This document shows positions 41,962 through 49,447 of a stretch of DNA of 64,000 bases, in pieces. This DNA is from DATARR01 sp036376245. Its GTDB lineage: Bacteria > Acidobacteriota > Thermoanaerobaculia > Multivoradales > UBA5704. The stretch is taken from NCBI GenBank assembly GCA_036376245.1, contig DASVAS010000023.1, positions 1 to 64,000 on the forward strand, in the 5' to 3' direction. Both the position numbers and the translations under genes were made by a program. Under the pieces are notes generated by a model. It saw only the letters and a list, made by a program, of their open reading frames with translations, searched no databases and was not told where the DNA came from. Position 1 is the stretch's first letter. Every line of letters starts with the position of its first letter.

Positions 41962-43524
41962 ATGCCGTCGTCGCGAAATCCACCGATTCCGCCTCCTCCC
42001 GTCCGCTTCCCCGTCCGGACTGCGGCGCCGCACGTCCAGGCCGCCGTCGCTCAGGCCAAGCTGCCGTCTTCGCCAGCTCCGCGAGCCGTGGCGCCGCATG
42101 TACAGGCCGCCGTCGCCCAGGCCAAGGTGGCTCCGGCGGCGGCTCCGCGCGGCGTGGCGCCGCATGCGCAGGCCGCCAGAGTGCCGCCGCCTCGCCCGCC
42201 CGCGGCCCCGCTCCCGCCACCGCCGCCACCGGTCCGGACGCCCCAGGCCGCTCACGTACAACGAGCCCTGGCCACGGTCCAGCCCAAGGCTTCGCAGCCT
42301 GTACGGCCCAACCGCTCGGCGCCGCGCCTCCAGCCGGCGCCTGACGTCCGGAACGTACCGGCTCCCCCCGTCCGTCACCGGCCGGCGCAGGCTCGGCCTC
42401 TCACTGTGCAGCTCGCGAAGCGCAAGTTTGAGGTCGGCAGCGACGAAGAAGACGAGCTCGATCTCACGAAGAAGCAGAAGACGACGCAGTCTTTCGACAA
42501 CTCTTCGCTCTTCTATCCGGTGACATCGTATCCGGTGTACTTCCCTCCTTTTAACTTCACAAGCTCCTTCCTGTCGGTGCCGAACTTCAATTTTCCGCCC
42601 TTTTCGATCTTCACACCTCCACAGACGCTTCCTTCTTTCACGTCTTCTTTGTTCAGTGGAAGTTTTTCAAACTTCAACCCGTCCCCACTCCTCGACCCAC
42701 CCACTATCTCCCTTGATTTGTCTTCGACGAAACTGGACTCCCCCGTTACATCGATATCGGATATCGTGTCCGTCTACGATCCGTCGACCGCGGAGCTTTC
42801 CGATCTGGCCAAGAGCGCGCAGGATCTTTTTGCCTATGAAGGATCAGATTCGTATGTAAATCAACGGATCGTGAAGCTCTACGATGTCAAAGGCGTTACC
42901 TTCAACAAGCGCTCGACCGGAACTGTTCACGCGGCGTTGCAGATCAACCATATGACGCCCATGATTTCGTCGAGCGGCGAGTACGGCACGCCCACAAAGG
43001 TGGTCAGGACCTGGATGGAAGGGCTCACCTGGAAAAACGAGAAAGGAAAGACGCTGAAGGGCTTTACGTCACCGTCGACCGGCGACTCATCCATCACCTT
43101 TACGATCCCCCGGAAGATCTCGAAGAAGACCAACCTGCCCGGCCACCGCTGGAGCGCTCACGCCGAGGTCAACGCCTATCGCGAGCTCTACAGGCTCTAC
43201 ACCGAAGACCAGGGCACCGCCAGCTCGATCGTGAAGTTCCGCATGGCCACGAACATCGCTCATTGCGCCGAGTGCTGGTGGGCGGCCCACGCTCTCTTCA
43301 AGAAATTGGGCATCGACGTGGGTAAGCTCGAGACCTCCTCGCCAACGGAGAACGTCCTCTTCAAGCAGTGGACCGAGCCGTGGGAAGGCTTCTTCCAGGA
43401 TCTCGGCATGGATTCCAGCCCCTTCCGGGACAAGAAGGGGACGCTGAAGGACGGGTTCAAGAAGAACAAGAAGGCCATTCCGTTGGAGCTGAACAAGCTC
43501 CAGAAGGATGTTACGTTCCTTTGA
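41962..43524 (+). CDS. Pro-rich modular protein with C-terminal cytidine-deaminase-like domain (possible delivered toxin)
   Basis: A 520-aa protein. Residues about 1-150 are Pro/Ala/Arg-rich with three near-copies of a 22-aa unit holding PHVQAAVAQAK (66-bp period in DNA). Such VQxA/VQRK-containing leaders are frequent on proteins linked to contractile injection systems; that link is inference here. Residues about 175-260 are Phe/Ser/Pro-rich and AT-richer than the rest. The C-terminal about 200 residues include His400-Ala-Glu402 (HAEVNA) and Cys435-x-x-Cys438 (HCAECWW). This fits the zinc-binding pattern of the nucleic-acid deaminase superfamily, which includes bacterial DNA/RNA-mutating toxins. 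No export signal, injection-system gene or candidate immunity gene is adjacent. A non-toxin free-nucleotide deaminase is less likely given the modular leader. Confidence 0.6.
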   Translation: MPSSRNPPIPPPPVRFPVRTAAPHVQAAVAQAKLPSSPAPRAVAPHVQAAVAQAKVAPAAAPRGVAPHAQAARVPPPRPPAAPLPPPPPPVRTPQAAHVQRALATVQPKASQPVRPNRSAPRLQPAPDVRNVPAPPVRHRPAQARPLTVQLAKRKFEVGSDEEDELDLTKKQKTTQSFDNSSLFYPVTSYPVYFPPFNFTSSFLSVPNFNFPPFSIFTPPQTLPSFTSSLFSGSFSNFNPSPLLDPPTISLDLSSTKLDSPVTSISDIVSVYDPSTAELSDLAKSAQDLFAYEGSDSYVNQRIVKLYDVKGVTFNKRSTGTVHAALQINHMTPMISSSGEYGTPTKVVRTWMEGLTWKNEKGKTLKGFTSPSTGDSSITFTIPRKISKKTNLPGHRWSAHAEVNAYRELYRLYTEDQGTASSIVKFRMATNIAHCAECWWAAHALFKKLGIDVGKLETSSPTENVLFKQWTEPWEGFFQDLGMDSSPFRDKKGTLKDGFKKNKKAIPLELNKLQKDVTFL

Positions 43525-43686
43525 GGGAGCAGGCCGCTGGCGTCTACCCGCTCAAGCCGCAGCGGGTCGTCATCGAGGTTCCGCCTTCTGTACCCGGCGA
43601 GGACTCCGGCCAGAGATGCCAGCAGCAACGGAAGGGCGATCCGAACACGGATTTTCAGGGCATCCCGACAATTCTATAGGAGGCCG

Positions 43687-43705
43687 CCGTTCATCCCCCG
43701 TTCAT
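43687..43705. promoter_or_regulatory. Direct-repeat operator upstream of the BamA-like gene
   Basis: CCGTTCAT at 43687-43694 and 43698-43705 is the reverse complement of the ATGAACGG pair, again with 11-bp period, 25 bp before the ATG at 43731. The rest of the 206-bp gap (43525-43730) shows no gene. Confidence 0.6.
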
Positions 43706-43730
43706 ACGGAGGTGCGAGGGTCGCTGGGTG

Positions 43731-45368
43731 ATGTACAAGAAGTGGCGCTTTCTCGCCCTGCTCCTCCTGCTCCCCACTTCCAGCCTGGCTCAGCTCTCGC
43801 CTCCCGACTCCGCGCCCGCTCCCCTGCCGTCGGACGATGCCCTGGAGGACAGCGGCGCCGTCATCGGCGAGGTGCGGATCGAAGTCCAGGACGTCTTCGA
43901 TCCGGAAGATCCGAAAGAGGATAAAGCCCTCTACCGGCTGGCCAACCGTCTGCACCGCACCACGCGCGACCAGGTCATCGCCGAGCAGCTCCTGTTCAAG
44001 CCGGGGGACCGCTACTCCCGCCGTGTGCTCGACGAGTCCGAGCGGCTCCTGCGCGGCGACCGCTACCTCTACGACGCCGAGATCCGCCCCGTCCGCTACG
44101 CCGACGGCAAGGTGGACCTGGAGGTCATCGCCCGCGACGTCTGGACCCTCAACGCCGGGGTGGGGTACGGCCACAGCGGCGGCGCGTCTTCCATCCATTT
44201 CCAGGTCCAGGACACCAACCTCCTGGGCATGGGCAAGAGCCTCACCCTGGAACAGAGCAACACGGTGGACCGTTCCTCTTCGCTCGTCCGCTACGACGAC
44301 CCGGAGCTGTTCGGCAGCCGGTTCCAGCTCCGGCTCGGCTTCTCCAGCAACAGCGATGGCGGCGAGCGCGAGATCAACCTCAGCCGCCCTTTCTACTCGC
44401 TGGACTCCCGGTGGTCCGCCGGCCTGACCGCCCGCACCGACGACCGCGTCGACTCCCTTTACGAGTTGGGCGAGATCACCGACCGCTTCCGTCACCAGCA
44501 GGACCACTTCGAGCTTCGCGGCGGCCTCTCCAACGGGCTGCACGACGGCTGGGCGCGGCGCTGGACGGCCGGCTTCACCTTCCTGCGCGACCGCTTCTCG
44601 CCCGCCGAGGACTTCGCCGATCCGTCTCTTCTCCCCGGCGACCGCACGCTCTCCTATCCCTGGATCGGCTTCGATCTGGTGCAGGACGACTTCGAGGAGG
44701 CCCGCAACCTCGACCAGATCCACCGCACCGAAGACCTCTTCCTCGGCGGCCAGGCCCATCTGCGTCTCGGCTTCTCCTCGCCCGTCTTCGGCGGCGACCA
44801 GAACCGGGCTGTGTACGACGCCACGGCGAGCCACGGCTTCCACCTATCGGAGAACCAGACCCTCCTCTTCTCCTCCGGCCTGACCGGCCGCTGGGGCAGG
44901 GACGGCGCCGAGGACGCGCTGCTGGACGCCGGGGTCCGCTACTACTGGCGGGACTTCGGCGAGCACCTCTTCTTCGCCACCCTGGAGGGCTCCGTGGCGG
45001 AAAACCCCGATCCCGACCACCAGCTCCTCCTCGGCGGCGACAGCGGCCTGCGCGGCTATCCCCTGCGCTACCAGGACGGCGACCGCCGCGTGCTCCTCAC
45101 CCTGGAGCAACGCTTCTTCACCCACTGGTATCCGCTGCACCTGGCCCACGTCGGAGCCGCCGTCTTCTTCGACGCCGGCCGCACCTGGTCCGACCTCCCC
45201 GGAGACCGCAACCTCGGCCTCCTCAAGGACGTCGGCGTCGGCCTCCGCCTCGGCTCCAGCCGCTCCGCCCTCGGCCAGGTGATCCACATCGACCTGGCCT
45301 TCCCGCTCGACGGCCCCGCCGACCTCAAGCGGACTCAGTGGCTGGTGACCACCAAGGCGGGGTTCTGA
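43731..45368 (+). CDS. BamA/TamA-family outer-membrane protein
   Basis: A 545-aa protein with signal peptide (MYKKWRFLALLLLLPTSSLA), one POTRA-like domain (about 45-135: VIGEVRIEVQDVFDP ... DVWTL), and a C-terminal beta barrel of alternating polar/aromatic strands ending in a terminal Phe. The barrel contains LGGDSGLRGYPLRYQDG, like the VRGY/F motif of Omp85 barrels. Members insert proteins or lipids into the outer membrane. Only one POTRA suggests a lipid or specialised exporter rather than BamA itself. The 3' end overlaps the convergent LTA-synthase-like gene by 34 bp. A direct-repeat operator precedes it. Confidence 0.85.
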   Translation: MYKKWRFLALLLLLPTSSLAQLSPPDSAPAPLPSDDALEDSGAVIGEVRIEVQDVFDPEDPKEDKALYRLANRLHRTTRDQVIAEQLLFKPGDRYSRRVLDESERLLRGDRYLYDAEIRPVRYADGKVDLEVIARDVWTLNAGVGYGHSGGASSIHFQVQDTNLLGMGKSLTLEQSNTVDRSSSLVRYDDPELFGSRFQLRLGFSSNSDGGEREINLSRPFYSLDSRWSAGLTARTDDRVDSLYELGEITDRFRHQQDHFELRGGLSNGLHDGWARRWTAGFTFLRDRFSPAEDFADPSLLPGDRTLSYPWIGFDLVQDDFEEARNLDQIHRTEDLFLGGQAHLRLGFSSPVFGGDQNRAVYDATASHGFHLSENQTLLFSSGLTGRWGRDGAEDALLDAGVRYYWRDFGEHLFFATLEGSVAENPDPDHQLLLGGDSGLRGYPLRYQDGDRRVLLTLEQRFFTHWYPLHLAHVGAAVFFDAGRTWSDLPGDRNLGLLKDVGVGLRLGSSRSALGQVIHIDLAFPLDGPADLKRTQWLVTTKAGF

Positions 45369-47317
45369 AAGAAACCGTTGCGATAGACGACGTCCGCGCC
45401 GTCGTAGTAGGAAATCGCGTCCTCGATCAGCTCGCGGCCCGCAGCGTCGGGGTGGCGTAGCGGCGTGAAACGGTACGTGGCCGTGTCGACCGCGTAGAGA
45501 TCGGCCGCCTCGTGCAGGCCGAGCACCGCCATGCGGCCTCCACGCAGCAGGGCGATCTCGTTGTTGTGGGTCATCAGCGCCCGGCCCTGCGACGGAGCGA
45601 CGCGGAACACGTCGTGGCCGAAGAATTTCGAGTCGTACTCCATCCCCAGGATGCCCAGCACGGTCGGCGGCACATCCAGCGACGAGGCCAGGGTGTCCAC
45701 CCGCCGGCCGGACGGGATCACGCCAGGGGCATAGAAGAGGATCGGCACTTCGTAACTCGCCAGCGGGATCTCCGCCGCGCCGTAGACGCGGGCGCCATGG
45801 TCCCCCATCAGCACGAACAGCGTGTTCGCGAAGAAGTCGTGGCTCCGCGCCTGGCGCAGGAACCGCCCGAGAGCGTAGTCGGCGTAGCGCACCGCGTTCT
45901 CGCGGCGGTCGAGCCCCGGGAGCCACTGGACGTGATCCTGCGGGAACTGGAACGGCCGGTGATTCGAAACGGAAAGCACCAGGGAGTAGAACGGCCGCCC
46001 GCTCGCGTGCAGGGCGTCCATCTCGCTCAGCGCCTTGTCGAAGATCGCCTCGTCGGCCACGCCCCAGGCGGTCGTGAACGTCCCCTCGGGATAATCGGCC
46101 TGCTCGACGATCCGGTCCACCCCGTTGTTCCGCAGATAGCTCCCCATGCCGTCGAAGAGCGTGCGTCCGCCGTAGACGAACATCGTCTGATAGCCCCGGT
46201 CGCGCAGCAGCGCCGGCAGGGTGAAAAGGTTTCTGGACTGCGGCCGCCGCACGATCGAGATCCCCGGCAGCGGCGGCAGCGAGGACGTCGTCGCCTCCAG
46301 CGCCCGGATGGTGCGGTTGCCCGTCGAGTAGGCGTGGGTGAGCAGCGTGCCCTCGCGGGCCAGGGCGTCGAATGCGGGCGTCAGGCTGGCCTCACGGGGA
46401 TGGAGGGCGCCGATGAATTCGCTGCCCAGGCTCTCTTCCAGCACGACCACGACGTTCATCCGCCGCTCCGGTCCCAGAGCCCGGATATGCCGCAGCGTCG
46501 AGCCGGACACGAACGAAGCCGGCTCCGCCGCCGGCTCGGCCAGCAGCCGGTCGAGGCGGTGGAAGACGGCATCCGGGCGGCGCGAGGCGTAGAGGCCCTG
46601 GTACGGGGAGTCGCTTCCCAGCAAGGTCATCCAGAAGGAGTAGTAGCCGTTGCCGGCGATCTCGTTGAGCGCCCGGTCCTCCGAGACATGAGCCCACGCG
46701 GGGGAGATCGTCGCGGTGGCGGCGGCCAACAGCAGAGCGAATACGAAGGTGAAAGCCAGCCGGTGGACCAGCCGGACCGGCCGCCCCCACGCCTGGCCCA
46801 CCGGACGCCGGAGCAGGACGAGCAATCCCAAGGTGACGGCGGCGAGCACCGCGAGGACGATGCCGGTGGGATAGCTCTCCCAGATGTTGTCCATCACCTC
46901 GGTGGGATACATCAGGTAATCGACCGCCACGAAGTTGAAACGTCCGTTGAACTCCGCGAAGAAAAAGATTTCGACGACCGCCACGAACAGGACCGAGAAG
47001 ACGGCTACGCCCAGGCCCGCCCAGACGAGCGCCCGGTGCACGCGTCCGCGGAACCAGCGCTCGGGGAGCACCAGGAGGTAGAGGACGAACGGAACCGCCA
47101 TCCAGAGGGCCGCGGTGAGATCGAAAGCCTCGCCGACGCCGAGCGCCGCCAGCACCCGGCCGATGGCATCGCGGGTAAGCGCGTGGTCCTCGGTGAGAAG
47201 CCCGCACCGTGTGACCAGCGAGACGGCGAGGACGACCAGGATGTAGATGACCAGCAGGAGATAACGGGACTGGAGGAAGGAAGCGCGGAATCTCCGCAAG
47301 TTATTGTCAGCGCGCAT
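45335..47317 (-). CDS. LTA synthase-like membrane sulfatase-fold phosphoglycerol transferase
   Basis: A 660-aa protein from ATG 47317, supported by AAAGGA upstream. Five membrane helices occupy residues 17-200. The periplasmic sulfatase-fold domain (about 285-620) has metal ligands in VVLEESLGSEF (Glu294) and the catalytic Thr336 in STGNRTIRAL, and FVLMGDHGARVYG near the end. Enzymes of this group move phosphoglycerol or similar head groups from lipids to polymers (LtaS, OpgB) or to glycans. In a Gram-negative the acceptor may be a periplasmic glucan or lipid A. Its promoter region carries the ATGAACGG pair. Confidence 0.85.
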   Translation of the reverse strand: MRADNNLRRFRASFLQSRYLLLVIYILVVLAVSLVTRCGLLTEDHALTRDAIGRVLAALGVGEAFDLTAALWMAVPFVLYLLVLPERWFRGRVHRALVWAGLGVAVFSVLFVAVVEIFFFAEFNGRFNFVAVDYLMYPTEVMDNIWESYPTGIVLAVLAAVTLGLLVLLRRPVGQAWGRPVRLVHRLAFTFVFALLLAAATATISPAWAHVSEDRALNEIAGNGYYSFWMTLLGSDSPYQGLYASRRPDAVFHRLDRLLAEPAAEPASFVSGSTLRHIRALGPERRMNVVVVLEESLGSEFIGALHPREASLTPAFDALAREGTLLTHAYSTGNRTIRALEATTSSLPPLPGISIVRRPQSRNLFTLPALLRDRGYQTMFVYGGRTLFDGMGSYLRNNGVDRIVEQADYPEGTFTTAWGVADEAIFDKALSEMDALHASGRPFYSLVLSVSNHRPFQFPQDHVQWLPGLDRRENAVRYADYALGRFLRQARSHDFFANTLFVLMGDHGARVYGAAEIPLASYEVPILFYAPGVIPSGRRVDTLASSLDVPPTVLGILGMEYDSKFFGHDVFRVAPSQGRALMTHNNEIALLRGGRMAVLGLHEAADLYAVDTATYRFTPLRHPDAAGRELIEDAISYYDGADVVYRNGFFQNPALVVTSH

Positions 47318-47366
47318 AGCATCCTTTCCCGGACAGGCCGGAACACGGCCAGTCTGGGAGGGGGCC

Positions 47367-47385
47367 ATGAACGGGAGATGAACGA
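47367..47385. promoter_or_regulatory. Direct-repeat operator upstream of the LTA-synthase-like gene
   Basis: ATGAACGG (47367-47374) and ATGAACGA (47378-47385) show the same 11-bp period and the same orientation relative to the regulated gene (minus strand, 50 bp before ATG 47317) as at yceI and the BamA-like gene. Confidence 0.6.
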
Positions 47386-47386
47386 G

Positions 47387-47935
47387 TCAGCGGGCTCCGC
47401 GAGCGATCCTGTACAGGACGTGCCGCCGCAGCGGATGCCCCTCCGGCAGGAACGGGTGGTCGAAATCTTCGGCCGGATCATGCGTCATGCCGATCTTCTC
47501 CATCACGCGGCGAGAGGGAAGGTTTGCGGGGACCGTGAACGAGACGATCTCCGCGAGCCCGAGTGATTCGAAACCGAAGGCCAGGGCGGCCCCCGCGCCC
47601 TCTGTGGCGTATCCATGTCCCCAGTGCTCCGCGCCGAGGCGCCATCCGATCTCCACACAGAGAGTGAAATGGGCCTCGAAACGGGGCACCGAGAGACCGA
47701 CGAAACCCGCGAAGGACGCTCCGCCGCGGACCTCCACGGCCCACAGCCCGAAGCCGCGCTGCTCGAAATGAGCTTCGATCCGCGCGGCGAGGGCGTCGCT
47801 CTCCTCCCGCGACAAAGATCCGCCCAGATACCTGGTGACCCTCGGATCGGCGTTCATCGCCGCGAACGGCTCCCGGTCGGAGGGGAGCCAACGCCGGAGC
47901 CGCAACCGATCGGTCTGGAGCTCGCCTTGATCCAT
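47387..47935 (-). CDS. GNAT-family N-acetyltransferase (RimJ-like)
   Basis: A 182-aa protein from ATG 47935 (GTG 47962 would add nine residues). Typical Acetyltransf_3 layout: LQTDRLRLRRWLPSD at the start, EIGWRLGAEHWGHGYATEG with the acetyl-CoA loop, AALAFGFESLGLAEIVSFTVPANLPSRRVMEKIGM. Members acetylate ribosomal protein N-termini or small amines. Substrate unknown. It ends two bases from the operator of the LTA-synthase-like gene, which may therefore start inside its 3' region. Confidence 0.9.
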   Translation of the reverse strand: MDQGELQTDRLRLRRWLPSDREPFAAMNADPRVTRYLGGSLSREESDALAARIEAHFEQRGFGLWAVEVRGGASFAGFVGLSVPRFEAHFTLCVEIGWRLGAEHWGHGYATEGAGAALAFGFESLGLAEIVSFTVPANLPSRRVMEKIGMTHDPAEDFDHPFLPEGHPLRRHVLYRIARGAR

Positions 47936-48024
47936 TCGTCCAATGATAACACCAGGTGTCACGGGCCCCGGACCGGACGCACCGTTTCTTTTAGATGCGG
48001 ATCAAGGATCAAAAAGGAGGCCTC

Positions 48025-48486
48025 ATGAGACAGAGGAAGACATCGGCGGTAGCTCTCGGGTTCCTGCTCGCTTGCGGTTGGACCGTGGGCGCGCACGCTC
48101 AGACACCGTCCGCGGACGCCTGCAAGCTGGCGGCGGGGCCGGCGGCGCAGCAGGGGTCTACGCCCCCGAAACCGGCGATCGAGCTCGATCCCCTCGCGAA
48201 CGCCACCGAGGTGTCGACCTGCACGGCGCCCTGCGGAGACGGCATCCATACCGTCAGTTGCACCGCGACCAGTTGTCAGGCCTACAGCAACTATGTACAG
48301 TGCAACGGCCAGATCTACGTGTGCTCCGGCTGCTACGCCTACTGCCAGAACGATCCGGACTACTTCTGCTACAGCCACTCGGGTCAGTGCTCATCCTGGT
48401 TCGACAATCCGACGTTCACCTACTGGATCAGTTGCGGCGGAGCGACCCAGCAGTGCCCGGACTGCGGAACGCCCTGGTGTGATTGA
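48025..48486 (+). CDS. Secreted Cys-rich protein (15 Cys)
   Basis: A 153-aa protein from ATG 48025 after AAAAGGAGG. The first 26 residues are a Sec signal peptide (RKTSAVALGFLLACGWTVGA). The mature part carries 15 Cys, many as Cys-x2-Cys/Cys-x3-Cys groups (YVCSGCYAYC, QQCPDCGTPWC), and is rich in Tyr/Trp, like a disulfide-knotted or metal-binding peptide. No family is recognised. It is followed by the DUF488 gene. Confidence 0.6.
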   Translation: MRQRKTSAVALGFLLACGWTVGAHAQTPSADACKLAAGPAAQQGSTPPKPAIELDPLANATEVSTCTAPCGDGIHTVSCTATSCQAYSNYVQCNGQIYVCSGCYAYCQNDPDYFCYSHSGQCSSWFDNPTFTYWISCGGATQQCPDCGTPWCD

Positions 48487-48555
48487 TCCGCGGAATTCGT
48501 ATACGCTCCGCCCAGGACCGGGCGAACGACGGCTCGGTACCCAGGAGGGCTGAGC

Positions 48556-48942
48556 ATGGCCGTTCGCATCATCCGTCTCGGCAGCGATCGAACCCCCGGC
48601 GAGGGCTTGCGGATCGGCACCGTCCGGCGCCCGCCCCGGGGGGTGCCGAAGGACGAGTACGCCGCGCAGAACTGGTTCGACGTGTGGTTCCCGAACCTGG
48701 CCCCCAGCCCGGAGGTCGTCAAGCTGGCGCAGGACGCCAAGACGGACAAGGAGTGGGCGGCCTTCGTGAAGAAGTACAAGACCGAGATGTCCACTCCCGA
48801 CAACAGCAGGACGCTCGATCTCCTGGCCGCGCTCTCGCACCAGACCGACTTCTCCGTCGGCTGCTATTGCGCGGACGAATCCCGCTGTCATCGCTCGGTG
48901 CTGCGTTCCCTGCTCGCCGAGAGAGGCGCGGACGTGCGCTAG
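48556..48942 (+). CDS. DUF488 family protein
   Basis: A 128-aa protein with RBS AGGAGG. It has the DUF488 pattern: an N-terminal IIRLGSDRTPGEGLRIGTVRR, a central YDVW-like NWFDVWFPNLAPS, and a C-terminal Cys block VGCYCADESRCHRSVL with three Cys. DUF488 function is unknown; the pattern suggests a small-molecule or nucleic-acid-binding enzyme with a Cys-based site. Its last codons form one copy of the exact 19-bp repeat that recurs at the end of the LanM-like gene. Confidence 0.8.
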   Translation: MAVRIIRLGSDRTPGEGLRIGTVRRPPRGVPKDEYAAQNWFDVWFPNLAPSPEVVKLAQDAKTDKEWAAFVKKYKTEMSTPDNSRTLDLLAALSHQTDFSVGCYCADESRCHRSVLRSLLAERGADVR

Positions 48943-48945
48943 CGG
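48927..48945. repeat. 19-bp direct repeat, left copy (3' end of the DUF488 gene)
   Basis: CGCGGACGTGCGCTAGCGG occurs here and at 51406-51424, exactly, 2479 bp apart. In both it encodes the end of a protein (ADVR and TAG stop). Flanking bases differ, so the match stops at 19. It could be an att-like or target-site duplication flanking the Nif11/LanM block. Confidence 0.8.
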
Positions 48946-48972
48946 CATGATTCCGGCAGGACGGAACCGTGG

Positions 48973-48978
48973 TATAAT
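48973..48978 (+). promoter_or_regulatory. Consensus -10 of the Nif11-leader gene
   Basis: TATAAT, a perfect match and rare in this GC-rich window, lies 84 bp before ATG 49063 and 30 bp after the left 19-bp repeat. The -35 is weak. Confidence 0.5.
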
Positions 48979-49062
48979 TACGTCAAGCCCGTTCTACAAA
49001 GAAATCGAACCCTAGCCATGGGCGTCTGCTTTGCAATCAAGCCTTCGCAAAGGAGGAATGAG

Positions 49063-49395
49063 ATGAAAAAGCATCCCAAGCCCAAGCCGTTGGAGTTCCT
49101 GGCCAAGGCGCAAAAGGATCCGGATCTCGGCGCCCGCCTCTTTGCAGCTCTCGAGGCAGGAGGGATGGTAACGGCCGAGCAGGTCCTCCAGATCGCTCAG
49201 GAATCCGGATATTCCTTCACGAGAGAGGAGTTCGAAGAAGAGGTCCGGCGCGACATGGCGACCCGCTTTGCCGCCGGAGAGCAGGGCCTTGCCGATGTGG
49301 TCCGCCCAGGCCGACGGCAGCCGCCGATGAGCTCCTGCGCCAAGGGCTGTCTGAGCTGGACGAAGAACTGGCATCCCAAGGTCAGGAGAGTTTGA
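49063..49395 (+). CDS. Nif11-like leader RiPP precursor
   Basis: A 110-aa precursor from ATG 49063 with RBS AAAGGAGG. The leader (about 12-60) matches the Nif11 leader domain: LEFLAKAQKDPDLGARL, VTAEQVLQIAQESGYSFTREE, and an acidic helix. The core after about residue 80 is short and basic, with two Cys in SSCAKGC plus Ser/Thr (MSS, LSWT) for dehydration and a Trp/Lys-rich tail (NWHPKVRRV). There is no double-Gly cleavage site. Nif11 leaders are known on lanthipeptides, sactipeptides and others. The LanM-like dehydratase is encoded 52 bp downstream, so a lanthipeptide-type modification is the simplest reading. Confidence 0.75.
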   Translation: MKKHPKPKPLEFLAKAQKDPDLGARLFAALEAGGMVTAEQVLQIAQESGYSFTREEFEEEVRRDMATRFAAGEQGLADVVRPGRRQPPMSSCAKGCLSWTKNWHPKVRRV

Positions 49396-49447
49396 CCCGG
49401 CTTAACCGGCCCGTTCTCCTGCGCCCTTTGGCGATTCGGGCAAGGCC

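Noticed and set aside
43508..43924. Small frame downstream of the deaminase-like gene as an immunity gene
   Set aside because: It overlaps the BamA-like gene and has no start context or family pattern.
47853..47880. Single ATGAACG-like half-sites within genes (for example near 47853, 31786, 9975) as operators
   Set aside because: Only pairs with 11-bp period in promoter regions were accepted.
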